Shown piece after piece: positions 53,345 to 64,000 of a stretch of DNA of 64,000 nt. Each line of letters opens with the position of its first letter. Within the stretch, counting starts at the first letter, position 1. The position numbers and the translations under genes were made by a program. The stretch comes from Spirosoma profusum. Lineage in GTDB: Bacteria; Bacteroidota; Bacteroidia; Cytophagales; Spirosomataceae. The stretch lies in the NCBI RefSeq assembly GCF_014699005.1, contig NZ_JACWZY010000001.1, positions 594,543 through 658,542 on the forward strand. Direction: 5' to 3'. Below the pieces are notes generated by a model. That model made no database searches. It worked only from the letters and a program-made list of their open reading frames with translations, and was not told where the DNA came from.

Positions 53345-55636
53345 TTACAGCTTCATGGTTCGCAACCGAAGACTATTGCTCACAACCGATACGGAACTTA
53401 GGGCCATTGCCGCTCCGGCTAACATCGGATTCAGCAGAAAACCGAAGGCGGGATACAACACGCCAGCCGCTATGGGAATACCGATCAGATTGTAAATAAA
53501 AGCCCAGAACAGGTTTTGCCAAATCACCTGAACGGTTTGCTTCGATAACAGCAGCGCTTTCGGTACGCTGGTTAAATCAGACGTAATAAGCGTCATCCGT
53601 GCTACGTCCATAGCTATATCGGAACCATGCCCCATCGCCATGCTTACGTCGGCCTGAGCCAGTGCCTGCGAATCGTTAATGCCATCGCCCACCATCGCTA
53701 CAATTTTACCAGTAGCCTGAAGTTTTTTTACAAACTGAGCTTTATCATCGGGCATTACCTCCGCCTGGTAGTGGGTAAGGCCCACAATATTAGCAACAGC
53801 CGCTGCCGTCTGGCGATTGTCGCCAGTGAGCATATACGTATCAACGCCGAGTTGCTGAAGTGAACGTATCGCTTCTGCCGAGGATTTTTTTATTGGATCT
53901 GCGATGGCTATGATGGCAAGTAACTGATTCGGTTGGTGGCTTGGTTGGGCGAATCCGCGCCGGGCAAAAAAGACAATCGTTTTTGCCTGTTGCTGTAAAT
54001 CTGATACGTACTGCGTTAGATTATCCGGAATCGAAATCGACAGTTGTTTCAGCAAATTATAGTTCCCGACAACGTATTGATATTCCTGATAATAAGCACT
54101 GACACCAAGTCCTGTGAGGCTTTCAAATCGCTCGAGAACAACCCTTTTTTCGCCCTTCAGATACGTAGCAACGGCGCTCGCCAACGGATGCTCCGACTGA
54201 GATTCTAATCCATAGAGTATCGTTTGTAAATGCGGTTTCTCTTCCATTGAAGCCGTCCAGTGAATATCTGTCACTACCGGTTTGCCTTCGGTGATCGTTC
54301 CTGTTTTATCGAGTACAATGGCGTTGACACGGTGCCCTATCTCCAGACTCTCCGCATCTTTTATCAGCATATTATTCTCTGCGCCCTTACCAACACCAAC
54401 CATAATTGCTGTTGGTGTAGCGAGTCCTAATGCGCATGGACAGGCAATCACCAGTACTGTTACCGACGTGAGTAAGGCTGTCGTGAGCGGGTCGGTACCG
54501 GGCGCCAGATACGTACCAAACAGGAACCAGACCAAAAAAGTCAGGAGAGCAATTGCCAGCACAACCGGCACAAAAATACCGGCAATCTTATCCACGATAC
54601 GTTGCACAGGGGCCTTGCTGCCCTGCGCTTCCTGAACCTTCCGAATAATCTGCGCCAGCAACGTATCGGCACCAACTTTCTCAGCCCGGAACCGGAAACT
54701 CCCTTTCTGATTGATCGTTCCAGCAAATACCTGTGCTCCTGCCTGCTTCTCAACCGGCAGTGGTTCACCACTAATCATACTCTCATTGACGTACGACCCA
54801 CCAGATTCGACTAGACCATCGACTGGAATTTTGTCGCCGGGACGTACCAAAAGCAAATGCCCGACCTGCACCGATGTAATAGGAACCTCGCGCTCAGTAT
54901 CATTCTCTACGAGCCACACCGTTTTAGACTGTAACCCTATTAATTTTTTAATAGCCGACGTAGTATTCGATTTGGCGCGCTCTTCAAGAAGTTTCCCTAC
55001 TAATATAAAGGTTACGACTACCGAAGCCGCTTCGAAATAAACGTGAGGATGCAGACCTCGATCGTGCCAGAATTCAGGATAGAACGTATTAAATGCACTG
55101 AACGTAAAAGCGATGCCCGTGCTGAGAGCCACCAACGTATCCATGTTAGCTTTTCCGTAACGAGCCTGCCGCCAGGCGTTTGCAAAAAAGGACCGACCTA
55201 GCCAGAAAACCACCGGAGCCGACAGGATCATCATTATCCAGTTGGCATACGGCGCGTTCATAAAGAACATTCCTAGTATTATGACAGGTATGGACAATGC
55301 AAAAGCCCAAACGGTACGTTGCCGTATACGATTGCTACGTTCCAGTTGTGCATTTTCCTGTATTTCGTTCGTATCCTGCGTGTCAATGACAATATCGTAA
55401 CCAATTGAACGTACCGCGTTCTGTAAATCGATGGGCGTTACGTTGGCGGGGTTATACTGAACCCAGGCACTCTGATTCGCATAATTAACGCCCGCATCGA
55501 TAACCCCTGGCGTATACTTCAGCATCGACTCAACACTAACCGCACAGGCAGCACAACTCATTTCCAGTACTGGATAGGTGTGTCGTACGTCAGATGGAAC
55601 AGGCCTTCTTTTAACTGCTGTTGTTGATGCACTCAT
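53345..55636 (-). CDS. copA: Copper-translocating P1B-type ATPase
   Basis: Inner-membrane Cu(I) efflux ATPase. One N-terminal HMA domain carries the CAAC metal site (about 28-31), then eight membrane helices. Landmarks are [10 protein letters not shown] (TGES-like), the CPCALG metal motif (about 400), DKTGTITEG with the phosphorylated Asp (about 440), the SEHPLA nucleotide-binding motif (about 490), TGDNRQTA and [18 protein letters not shown] with the C-terminal helix motifs NLFWAFIYN and the MxxS-type end indicates Cu(I). The ATG at 55636 is preferred; a TTG at 55648 would overlap the stop of the HMA protein by four bases (TTGA). Confidence 0.93.
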   Translation of the reverse strand: MSASTTAVKRRPVPSDVRHTYPVLEMSCAACAVSVESMLKYTPGVIDAGVNYANQSAWVQYNPANVTPIDLQNAVRSIGYDIVIDTQDTNEIQENAQLERSNRIRQRTVWAFALSIPVIILGMFFMNAPYANWIMMILSAPVVFWLGRSFFANAWRQARYGKANMDTLVALSTGIAFTFSAFNTFYPEFWHDRGLHPHVYFEAASVVVTFILVGKLLEERAKSNTTSAIKKLIGLQSKTVWLVENDTEREVPITSVQVGHLLLVRPGDKIPVDGLVESGGSYVNESMISGEPLPVEKQAGAQVFAGTINQKGSFRFRAEKVGADTLLAQIIRKVQEAQGSKAPVQRIVDKIAGIFVPVVLAIALLTFLVWFLFGTYLAPGTDPLTTALLTSVTVLVIACPCALGLATPTAIMVGVGKGAENNMLIKDAESLEIGHRVNAIVLDKTGTITEGKPVVTDIHWTASMEEKPHLQTILYGLESQSEHPLASAVATYLKGEKRVVLERFESLTGLGVSAYYQEYQYVVGNYNLLKQLSISIPDNLTQYVSDLQQQAKTIVFFARRGFAQPSHQPNQLLAIIAIADPIKKSSAEAIRSLQQLGVDTYMLTGDNRQTAAAVANIVGLTHYQAEVMPDDKAQFVKKLQATGKIVAMVGDGINDSQALAQADVSMAMGHGSDIAMDVARMTLITSDLTSVPKALLLSKQTVQVIWQNLFWAFIYNLIGIPIAAGVLYPAFGFLLNPMLAGAAMALSSVSVVSNSLRLRTMKL

Positions 55637-55644
55637 GACTTTGA

Positions 55645-55851
55645 TCAATTCAGAAGTTCGGCTTTGTAGCCAGCTTTCTCCACGGCCTGTTGAACAGTGA
55701 ATGCCTGATCGGCTTCCGCAGTCAATAGTTTATTGGGGTCCTGCGTATTTACCTGCCAGCGGCCTTCGCCAACGGCTTCATTAAGGAATGGTGTAACGGC
55801 GGCAATGCAACCTCCGCACTTAATATTGGTCTTAAACGTGACTGTTTTCAT
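55645..55851 (-). CDS. Small HMA-domain copper chaperone
   Basis: A 68-residue protein with one heavy-metal-associated domain and the CGGC metal motif at residues 12-15 ([19 protein letters not shown]). It has the beta-alpha-beta-beta-alpha-beta pattern of CopZ/Atx1-like chaperones and no signal peptide, so it is probably a cytoplasmic copper carrier handing Cu(I) to the ATPase. Its stop is directly before copA, which overlaps or nearly overlaps it, indicating one transcript. Confidence 0.9.
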   Translation of the reverse strand: MKTVTFKTNIKCGGCIAAVTPFLNEAVGEGRWQVNTQDPNKLLTAEADQAFTVQQAVEKAGYKAELLN

Positions 55852-56344
55852 GGTATTTATTTTTTACGAAAATTGAAAATCAGTTACTCGACGGCAACCG
55901 TTTCCAGGTCAACTACAACTGAAACTATACCGTATAATAACATAATCTGTCTCGCAAATGTCTCTTACATCTAGATCATTATATTTATATAATTACTGGT
56001 CAAGCGTATAAAATTCAATTTTATAACCCGGCGAGGCATTTTGGAGGGTCAGAGGAGAAGATATATTTTCAGGTGTGCAACGTTCCAGTTTACTAACGAC
56101 TCTTTTTCATAATTGACGGCTAAAATAAAGGTGTAAGTATATTCTTTTGTTGAAGTTATTTGCTTATAATTGAACTCAATTTAACAAGGTAAGGCAGAAT
56201 AGAGCGGTTAAATTTGGAATTTAGGTACGTTAAATAATAATAGCTCTATGTGCTACGTTTTTAAATTAAAGATATGTAAACTTTGTACTATCTCTGTATT
56301 ATGAGATTACTTGGTTTCACTTTCTTTCTGGTAAGAAAAAGATT
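55852..56344. other. AT-rich gap between the HMA gene and the sRNA candidate
   Basis: About 490 bases with no credible coding frame. It contains several weak AT-rich dyads (for example TAAAATTCAATTTTA near 56008) and the presumed promoter of the copper genes, which I could not place. The sequence composition differs from neighbouring coding DNA. Confidence 0.55.
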
Positions 56345-56376
56345 TTTGGTATAATCATAAAGAATTGCGTACTTTG
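56345..56376 (+). promoter_or_regulatory. Strong promoter of the sRNA candidate
   Basis: TTTG at 56345-56348 is 21 bases before TACTTTG at 56370-56376, a close fit to the Bacteroidota -33/-7 arrangement (the -7 box has one base less between TA and TTTG). Transcription would start near 56383. Confidence 0.65.
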
Positions 56377-56382
56377 GCGCAA

Positions 56383-56498
56383 ACAATCCTTTACAAAGGG
56401 AAGGTTGAACATCAAGATCTGGCGGCCGCCCGGTCGTCGATCTTGAAATGGTGTGGATAGAAGCGGAAAGCCGCCCCGAAATTCGGAGCGGCTTTTTT
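56383..56498 (+). ncRNA. Candidate small RNA, about 115 bases, family not recognised
   Basis: The stretch between the promoter boxes and a GC-rich terminator has no coding frame and folds into three strong hairpins: CCTTTACAAAGG near 56389-56400, a long stem TCAAGATC/GATCTTGA (56412-56419 with 56439-56446) enclosing a GC-rich interior, and the terminal stem at 56469-56493. A GAAGCGGAAAGCCGC stretch precedes the terminator. It does not look like tmRNA, SRP RNA, RNase P or 5S RNA. A 6S-like RNA of the Flavobacteria type is possible, but I cannot confirm a family. Confidence 0.65.
56469..56498 (+). terminator. Rho-independent terminator of the sRNA candidate
   Basis: AGCCGC (56469-56474) pairs with GCGGCT (56488-56493), with inner CCGAA/TTCGG pairs, followed by a run of T residues to 56498. 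Confidence 0.85.
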
Positions 56499-56699
56499 GT
56501 TGGTTATTTGTTTCGGAATAAGTAAAAGGTATTATAACGGACTTTTAATGCTATCATCTTCTTTTTTGCCTAAGATTGACGAGAGGAACAGACTTATAGG
56601 TACTAGGGCGTCCCGTATATAAACTGGCATTGGCTCTATACCTAATTCCCTGTTTGTCCGTTTTTAAGCGAAAATGAATTACTTATGCGTGCTGCAGAT

Positions 56700-57377
56700 A
56701 TGAAGATTTTAGTAGTCGAAGATGAACCTAAGCTGGCATCATTTGTTCGAAAAGGCCTGGAAGAACAAGCCTGCGAAGTAGATGTCGCTTTCGATGGGCA
56801 GGCGGGGCGAACAATGGCGCTGGCGAATCCGTACGATGTAATTATTATGGACATCAATCTACCGAAACTCAATGGGTTTGAAGTAGTGCAGTCCATCCGA
56901 CAGCAAAAAAACAGTACACCTGTTCTTATGCTCACGGCCCTTGGGTCTGTAGATGACAAACTGACAGGATTTGAAGTTGGGGCCGACGACTATCTGGTGA
57001 AACCTTTTGAGTTTCGGGAATTGATGGCTCGGCTACGTGCGCTCACTAAACGTAACACCGATGGGGCCTTGCAGGCGAATACGTTAAAATTAGCCGATCT
57101 TGAACTGGATCTGAACGAGAAAATAGCCCGCCGGGGAAATAAACGTATCGATCTTACAGCCAAAGAATTCGGTCTGCTCGAATACTTGATGCGTAATCGG
57201 GGGCGGGTCGTGTCGCGGGTCGATATCGCTGAAAAAGTCTGGGATATTCATTTCGATACCGGAACGAACGTAATAGACGTATACGTGAATTTCCTCCGTA
57301 AGAAAATTGACAAGGACTTCCCAACAAAACTCATCCATACAGTTATCGGGATGGGATATATGTTGAAAGAAGATTAG
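56700..57377 (+). CDS. OmpR/PhoB-family response regulator
   Basis: DNA-binding response regulator of 225 residues. The receiver domain begins MKILVVEDEPKLASF with the acidic pair at residues 8-9, the phosphoacceptor is Asp51 in IIMDINLPK, and the conserved Lys is in DDYLVKPFEF. The C-terminal winged helix starts at about 128 (LELDLNEKIARRGNKRIDLTAKEFGLLEYLM) and ends VIGMGYMLKED. An upstream ATG at 56685 is in frame but adds only MRAAD, so 56700 is preferred. The kinase gene follows after 86 bases that hold a repeat. The target genes are unknown. Confidence 0.94.
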   Translation: MKILVVEDEPKLASFVRKGLEEQACEVDVAFDGQAGRTMALANPYDVIIMDINLPKLNGFEVVQSIRQQKNSTPVLMLTALGSVDDKLTGFEVGADDYLVKPFEFRELMARLRALTKRNTDGALQANTLKLADLELDLNEKIARRGNKRIDLTAKEFGLLEYLMRNRGRVVSRVDIAEKVWDIHFDTGTNVIDVYVNFLRKKIDKDFPTKLIHTVIGMGYMLKED

Positions 57378-57378
57378 T

Positions 57379-57461
57379 TAGTAGTCGTCAGTCGTTGGTC
57401 AAGCTTAATTCTTCACGACGCACTATTGACTAGTGGCTATCGACTGACAACGAGCTACTAC
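57379..57461. repeat. Repeat, AGTCGTCAGTCG family, copy 3
   Basis: TAGTAGTCGTCAGTCG (57379-57394) is matched on the other side by CGACTGACAACGAGCTACTA near 57441-57460, with bulges. The words GTCGTCAGTCG and CGACTGACAAC are shared with the copies at 19395-19436 and 28126-28198. It fills the gap between the response regulator and kinase genes. Confidence 0.75.
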
Positions 57462-57463
57462 GT

Positions 57464-58876
57464 ATGAACATACGCATTCGACTGACGCTCCTGTTTATGC
57501 TACTGGTGGCGTCGATTTTGCTGCTTTTTTCGTTTTCGGTTTACTATTTATACGACCAGTTCCGACAGCAGGAGTTTCAGCAACGCCTTGAAGAGAAAGC
57601 GTATACCATGGTACGACTTCGCGAAGACGTTGGCGAAGTTCCCCAGGCTGACCTGCCGGCTATGGTTGATGAACAGGTAACTATTTATAATAGCAAGAAG
57701 GTCGTTGTCTATAATCGGGGCAATCAGCGTCCTCGGTTTCCTGTTTCTGCCGATTTTCTGAATAAAACCGCTCTCGGCCAACCGCAATACATTCAAGAAG
57801 ATAGCATCGAAGCGGTTGGCGTGCGACACATTAATCTCCGGGGCGAGCCGCTACTAATTATTGCATCGGGTAAAGACCGCTATGGATTCAGTAAGTTAGG
57901 TCGATTGCGCGAAATCCTGCTTTTTGGGTGGCTATTGAGCCTGGGCATCGTGGGTATAGCAGGTTATTTGTTTGCCTCTGATGCCCTTCGGCCCGTATCT
58001 GAACTGATTGCGCAGGTAAATTCTATTTCGGCAACAAACATTCACCAGCGTGTCTATGTCGGACGTCAGAGCGACGAACTGGCCGACCTGGCTCATACCT
58101 TCAACGACCTGCTTTCCAGGCTTGAGGAAGCCTTTATTTTACAGAAAAGTTTCGTTTCGCACGCATCCCATGAGTTGCGCACTCCGCTAACTGTGATGAT
58201 GGGCCACATCGAAGTAACACGGCTGCAATCACGCTCCCGAGAAGAGTACGAAGTAACGCTTGATGCCCTGCTTGATGAGGTAAAAAGCATGATCCGGCTT
58301 GTAAACGGACTGCTCGAACTGGCTCGTGCTCGCACCGATACCGCTGCCAGTACGAATCAGCCGGTACGAATCGACGAGTTGTTATGGCAAGCGCAGAGCC
58401 TCATTCTACACAATAATCCCGACTATCAGATAAACATCGATTTCGAGAATTTGCCGGATCAGGAAGAGGAATTAGTAATCATTGGCGAAGGTTCGCTGTT
58501 GCAAACGGCGTTTCAGAACCTAATGGAAAACGGCTGTAAATATTCACCCGATAAGCGGGTGTCGGTCGGGATTTCGTTCGAGCGTGGACAGGTTCAAATC
58601 ACATTTACTGACCAGGGTTATGGCATTCCCAGAGCTGAACTGTCGCATATATTCGAGCCATTCTATCGGTCTGAATCAACCATGACCATCAAAGGACACG
58701 GTATTGGTCTGGCGCTCACCCAACGTATCATCGAACTACATAAGGGGCAAATCGAAGTTAAATCGGTAGTAGGGAAGGGGAGCACCTTTCGAGTCACTCT
58801 GCCCATTCCCTACGGTTCAAAAGCCGATTCTGATGATACCTACAAATCGATAGAAGCCGCCAAAACGGATTCCTGA
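57464..58876 (+). CDS. Membrane sensor histidine kinase
   Basis: Kinase partner of the preceding regulator. The 470 residues comprise a membrane helix (about 8-28), a periplasmic sensor of about 120 residues, a second helix (about 151-170, ILLFGWLLSLGIVGIAGYLF), a HAMP-type linker, a HisKA domain with SHASHELRTPLTV (His near 236), and a HATPase domain with NLMENGCKYSPDK, DQGYGIP and GHGIGLAL. The sensed signal is unknown; copper export genes lie on the other side of the intergenic region. It ends four bases before the pgi stop. Confidence 0.94.
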   Translation: MNIRIRLTLLFMLLVASILLLFSFSVYYLYDQFRQQEFQQRLEEKAYTMVRLREDVGEVPQADLPAMVDEQVTIYNSKKVVVYNRGNQRPRFPVSADFLNKTALGQPQYIQEDSIEAVGVRHINLRGEPLLIIASGKDRYGFSKLGRLREILLFGWLLSLGIVGIAGYLFASDALRPVSELIAQVNSISATNIHQRVYVGRQSDELADLAHTFNDLLSRLEEAFILQKSFVSHASHELRTPLTVMMGHIEVTRLQSRSREEYEVTLDALLDEVKSMIRLVNGLLELARARTDTAASTNQPVRIDELLWQAQSLILHNNPDYQINIDFENLPDQEEELVIIGEGSLLQTAFQNLMENGCKYSPDKRVSVGISFERGQVQITFTDQGYGIPRAELSHIFEPFYRSESTMTIKGHGIGLALTQRIIELHKGQIEVKSVVGKGSTFRVTLPIPYGSKADSDDTYKSIEAAKTDS

Positions 58877-58880
58877 ACTA

Positions 58881-60554
<1,674 letters not shown>

Positions 60555-60747
60555 TTACGTTTTAGACCAACGTAGCAATCGCTTCTAAGAAGCAGACAGC
60601 GAATAAATGGTACGTATTAGGCGACTTTGTAAACGGGAAACGAAATTGTCGGCGCGAATATCGGGAATCCCGGCAATCTTTTTTCCTCTATTTTTACAGT
60701 TCTTTTCCGTTTGGGAGCCTTGCTTTTTTCCATCAATACCCTCATTA

Positions 60748-62415
60748 ATGAATCAAAAACTTTTTTATTCCCTGGTTCTGATTGGGTTAGGCGCTTTGTT
60801 TTTCATCCCGTTTCTGGGAAATGTCCGCCTGTTCGACTGGGACGAAATCAATTTTGCTGAATGCGCCCGCGAAATGATTGTGCTGGGTGATTATTGGCAC
60901 GTTCACATTGATTTTAAACCGTTTTACGAAAAACCACCTCTGTTTTTCTGGCTCCAGTCGATGACCATGAACGTGTTTGGTATTAACGAATTTTCGGCTC
61001 GCCTGCCCAACGCGATTTGCGGAATCATTACGTTGGTCTACGTATATAATCTGGGTTATAAACTTCATAGCCATCGGTTCGGGCTGCTGTGGGCGCTGGC
61101 GTATCTCGGTTCGATTACGCCCCACCTCTACGTTCGTTCGGGCATTATCGACCCATTTTTTAATCTGTTTATTTTCGTTGGTTTAGTCAATCTGATTTTT
61201 GCTGCCTGGAAACGCGAACGACTCGGTGGGGCCATGACGGTGCCTAAAAGCGAATGGCGTTACGTTGTGCTGGCCGGGCTCATGATCGGTTTTGCTGTGT
61301 TGACCAAAGGCCCTGTGGCTTACCTGATTGTGTGTCTGGTACTGTTCATCTACTGGCTGCTGAACCGTTTTCGCTGGTTCATTACGCCCCTGCAATTTCT
61401 GGCGTTCACGGCTTTGGCATCGGCAGGATCACTCATCTGGTACGGGCTTGATGTGTACTTGCATGGACCAGAGCTGATGCGGGAATTTCTAGCTTACAAC
61501 ATCCGTCTGTTCAGTACGTCTGATGCCGGTCATAGCGGTTTTCCGGGTTTCCACTTTATCATTCTGCTGGTTGGTTGTTTTCCGGCCTCTATTTTCGCCA
61601 TTCGTGCGTTTGGTCAATTGTTCATCGAACGTAATTACCAGCGCGATTTTCGGCAGTGGATGCTGATTCTCTTCTGGGTAGTGCTGATTCTGTTCAGCAT
61701 TGTTCAGTCGAAAATTGTCCATTATTCTTCGCTCTGTTACATTCCGCTAACGTATTTTGCTGCTCTGACGCTATTACAGCTAGAAGAACGTAAGATTCAG
61801 TTCTCCAATTGGTTATGGACGGGATTGCTCATCATTGGTGGTATTTTTATTATAGCTACCATTGGGCTTCCACTGCTTGCAGGGCACCGAATGGATTTGG
61901 TGAAATCGATTGCGGATCAGGACCCGTTTACGCAGGGAAATCTGGCTGCCAATGTAAACTGGTCGGGTTGGGAAGTGCTGCCCGGTGTGTGGCTTTTGGT
62001 GATATTGGTACTAGTGCTGATTTGGTACAATAATCACGAAGCGGCCCGGGCATCTGTTACGTTATTTGTAGGATCGGCGGTGTTTGTTACGCTTACGCTC
62101 TGGTCGTTTATCGGACGTATCGAAGGAATTTCGCAGGATGCCCCCATGCGTTTTTTTGAGCAGACACAAGGCCAGCCTGTTTACGTAAAAACCTTCGATT
62201 ACCATAGCTACGGGCCATTTTTCTATACGAAGAAACCTCCCGTAACAAACCCAAACTATTACGATACGAACTGGCTGATACGTGGTAAAATCGATAAGGA
62301 CGTATTGTTTGTTCGTAAAGCCTCTGTGCAGCCCACACTTCTCGACTCATTACCCGATGTGCGCAAAACGGGTGAAGAAAACGGCTTTGTTTTTTACCGA
62401 CGTAAGGCCAAGTAA
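60748..62415 (+). CDS. ArnT-like GT39-family glycosyltransferase
   Basis: Polytopic inner-membrane glycosyltransferase of the GT39/ArnT/PMT type, using an isoprenoid phosphate-linked sugar to modify lipid or protein targets on the periplasmic side. The start at ATG 60748 gives MNQKLFYSLVLIGLGALFFIPFLG; the upstream frame adds 47 unrelated residues. The acidic catalytic motif is DWDEINFAECAREM (about residues 31-44, with DE), followed by WHVHIDFKPFYEKPPLFFW and RLPNAICG. About ten further hydrophobic helices are visible, with a soluble C-terminal segment. The acceptor is unknown. Confidence 0.88.
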   Translation: MNQKLFYSLVLIGLGALFFIPFLGNVRLFDWDEINFAECAREMIVLGDYWHVHIDFKPFYEKPPLFFWLQSMTMNVFGINEFSARLPNAICGIITLVYVYNLGYKLHSHRFGLLWALAYLGSITPHLYVRSGIIDPFFNLFIFVGLVNLIFAAWKRERLGGAMTVPKSEWRYVVLAGLMIGFAVLTKGPVAYLIVCLVLFIYWLLNRFRWFITPLQFLAFTALASAGSLIWYGLDVYLHGPELMREFLAYNIRLFSTSDAGHSGFPGFHFIILLVGCFPASIFAIRAFGQLFIERNYQRDFRQWMLILFWVVLILFSIVQSKIVHYSSLCYIPLTYFAALTLLQLEERKIQFSNWLWTGLLIIGGIFIIATIGLPLLAGHRMDLVKSIADQDPFTQGNLAANVNWSGWEVLPGVWLLVILVLVLIWYNNHEAARASVTLFVGSAVFVTLTLWSFIGRIEGISQDAPMRFFEQTQGQPVYVKTFDYHSYGPFFYTKKPPVTNPNYYDTNWLIRGKIDKDVLFVRKASVQPTLLDSLPDVRKTGEENGFVFYRRKAK

Positions 62416-62440
62416 ATAAATGGGTTGACTTAATGAAACC

Positions 62441-62506
62441 GTCGCGTAGCGATCTAATTGTTTGTAGATTACAGAGTTTACTACAAACATTAGGTCGCAA
62501 TGCGAC
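62441..62506. repeat. Imperfect inverted repeat after the GT39-like gene
   Basis: Arms 62441-62467 and 62481-62506 (GTCGCGTAGCGATCTAATTG with mirror CATTAGGTCGCAATGCGAC) pair over about 24 of 27 positions around a 13-base loop. No sequence relation to the other families was seen. It may act as a terminator-like structure. Confidence 0.7.
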
Positions 62507-62665
62507 AATTTTATAAAGTCGGATAGCTTCTCAATATTCCGTAACATAACGAAATTATCAATACGTCAGGACAGGAGTTTGGTAAACAAAAAGAAAGCTG
62601 TAATGTTGAGTGTGTGATCAAGGATTTCCTAACGTATTCCCTTGATTTTCATTCAAAAACAGTTC

Positions 62666-63784
62666 ATGTCTGCCAAAACACTACCGCCACCACATTATCA
62701 TAAGTTTGCGCTGTCCCTGCTATCGCTGGCTATTATTACGGTAACCATTTATTTGGGCCAGGATATTATAATACCGCTTGCCATGTCGGGACTTATTGCG
62801 GTTTTGCTACGTCCCATCGAAAATCGACTTATTCGATGGGGAATGCATAAGGTGATTGCAATTAGTCTGGCTCTGCTGCTGGCCGTGATTATTGTCTCCG
62901 CCGTAACCGTTCTGCTTTCCATGCAGATATCGAATTTTGCGGATGACCTGCCCAAGATTCGCCAGAACCTGAACGATACGTTCCATAAAATTCAGCAGTG
63001 GGTTCGTCAGGAATACAATGTGAGTTATCGGCAACAGAATCAGTATTTAAAGAAAGCTCAGGCGCAAACCCTTGATACGCTGCAAACTACCGATGCCCTT
63101 GGTATAATTTCAGGACCACTGGGTACGTTAATCGTGATTCCGATTTACGTGTTTTTGCTGCTTTACTATCGGGCCATGCTTCTTCATTTCATCATTGTGC
63201 TGTTTGCTGAAAAGCATACAGAACGTGTGCGCGAGGTACTGGGTGAAGTAAAAGCCGTCATCCAAAGCTATATGGTCGGGTTGTTGATTGAGACGGCCGC
63301 CGTGGCTTTGCTAAATTCCCTGGGTTTGCTCATTTTAGGCGTTCAATACGCGATTTTGCTGGGTGTTATGGCGGCCATCCTCAATCTGATTCCTTACATC
63401 GGTGGGTTAGTTGCTACGTTGCTGACGGTGCTCGTTACGTTCAGCAGTAACCCGGAATTATCGGTCATTCTGGGCGTTATCGGTATTTTTCTACTGGTGC
63501 AATTCATCGACAACAACGTATTTGTACCATTGATCGTAGCTTCTAAAGTGAAGGTCAACGCACTGGTTTCCATTGTGGGAGTTTTGATTGGTGGGGCGTT
63601 GGCTGGCGTTTCGGGTATGTTTTTGTCGATTCCCGCCATTGCCATCATGAAAGTTATCTTTGACCGCGTTGAAAGTCTTCGGGCATGGGGTATTCTTCTG
63701 GGTGACCAAACGCCCGAAGAATCAGGAAACAATCTATTCAAACTTTCCCGACGAAAAAAGAAGCCAAAGGAAGTTGAGGCTTAA
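62666..63784 (+). CDS. AI-2E family transporter (PerM-like)
   Basis: Inner-membrane protein of the AI-2E/PerM family of 372 residues from ATG 62666 (MSAKTLPPPHYHKFAL). An upstream TTG at 62642 is in frame but adds non-conserved residues. It has about seven membrane helices: a pair at 15-60, one at about 70-85, and a C-terminal group beginning near 195, with the characteristic LNLIPYIGGLVATLLTVLV (about 245) and VQFIDNNVFVPLIVASKV (about 285) motifs. Despite the family name, most members are not shown to move AI-2; some are Na+/H+ antiporters or permeases. The tail is basic (LSRRKKKPKEVEA). Confidence 0.9.
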   Translation: MSAKTLPPPHYHKFALSLLSLAIITVTIYLGQDIIIPLAMSGLIAVLLRPIENRLIRWGMHKVIAISLALLLAVIIVSAVTVLLSMQISNFADDLPKIRQNLNDTFHKIQQWVRQEYNVSYRQQNQYLKKAQAQTLDTLQTTDALGIISGPLGTLIVIPIYVFLLLYYRAMLLHFIIVLFAEKHTERVREVLGEVKAVIQSYMVGLLIETAAVALLNSLGLLILGVQYAILLGVMAAILNLIPYIGGLVATLLTVLVTFSSNPELSVILGVIGIFLLVQFIDNNVFVPLIVASKVKVNALVSIVGVLIGGALAGVSGMFLSIPAIAIMKVIFDRVESLRAWGILLGDQTPEESGNNLFKLSRRKKKPKEVEA

Positions 63785-63806
63785 ACAATGCGAATTATGG
63801 GTAGTG

Positions 63807-63902
63807 ATTTTTTGTCATCCTGACGAAGGAAGGATCTTAAAGCATCCTAACACTCTAGTAAGGGTGCCTTAAGATCCTTCCTTCGTCAGGATGACAAAAA
63901 AT
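63807..63902. repeat. Perfect 34-base inverted repeat, TTTTGTCATCCTGACG family, copy 3
   Basis: Arms 63807-63840 and 63869-63902 are perfect complements around a 28-base loop; the arm contains TTTTGTCATCCTGACGAAGG and then AAGGATCTTAA. The family is shared with 16420-16509 and the decayed element at 35047-35142. It lies 22 bases after the AI-2E permease stop. Confidence 0.95.
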
Positions 63903-63972
63903 CGGTAGTGTGCTATTAAGGGGTTAAGCAAATATTTTAGTGTATTTTAGAGGACCTTTCATCTCCTCTGCC

Positions 63973-64000
63973 ATGCTCAAAATTACACTCACCGCTGACC
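63973..64000 (+). CDS. Possible 5' end of a further gene, cut by the window edge
   Basis: An ATG at 63973 starts an open frame reading MLKITLTAD to the end of the window. Nine residues give no family information, so only a possible start is noted. The 70 bases between the preceding repeat and this ATG could hold its promoter. Confidence 0.25.

Overview
The window is a chromosomal segment of a Bacteroidota bacterium, most likely a Cytophagales member close to Spirosoma. The evidence is a porP-gldK-gldL-gldM-gldN type IX secretion (T9SS) locus, a PorW/SprE-like lipoprotein, a SusC/SusD outer-membrane pair, an Oar-like TonB-dependent receptor, PafA-type phosphatase, class I BirA, and promoter boxes of the TTTG / TAnnTTTG type with no Shine-Dalgarno sequences. 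Genus-level placement is inference from gene order and style; no rRNA or other phylogenetic marker was aligned. No tRNA, rRNA, CRISPR array, prophage or insertion sequence was seen.

Layout. 1-9.3 kb (+): end of sucD, a DUF4271 membrane protein, a HemD-like uroporphyrinogen-III synthase, then the T9SS core porP-like, gldK, gldL, gldM, gldN. 9.3-20.9 kb (mostly -): uvrC, PBP1A, PorW/SprE-like TPR lipoprotein, (+) atpZ-like, then fabH, purS, pssA, a metallo-beta-lactamase hydrolase, an RsmI-like methyltransferase and an alpha/beta hydrolase. 21.4-31 kb: an Oar-like receptor followed by exported or membrane-acting phosphoester and lipid hydrolases (GDPD, MBL-fold, patatin, PafA-like) with a polyprenyl synthase. 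31-46 kb: birA, rsfS, ftsH, YfcE-like, acyl-CoA ligase, nupC, Uma2, ppk1, gyrB, a small unknown, ald, tsaE. 46-55.9 kb (-): susD, susC, phosphohexose mutase, copper ATPase with its small HMA chaperone. 55.9-64 kb: a large intergenic region with a strong small-RNA candidate, an OmpR-type response regulator and histidine kinase, pgi, a GT39-like glycosyltransferase and an AI-2E family permease.

How the parts work together. GldK/L/M/N form the T9SS ring and motor, PorP/SprF-like and PorW/SprE-like proteins are accessory outer-membrane parts, so the window holds most of the trans-envelope secretion and gliding core, although known cargo with a C-terminal sorting domain is absent. The rest is mainly housekeeping.

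The least expected signal is in the DNA rather than in the gene list. Many gene junctions carry long inverted repeats, falling into at least three dispersed families, and several have arms that begin or end exactly at stop codons. One family (iterated GAAAGAGC) runs into coding sequence and appears to supply the signal peptide of the DUF4271 protein and the C-terminal tail of PssA. The pentamer ACGTA/TACGT is also strikingly frequent (15 sites counted by eye in 25081-26100), in all reading frames.
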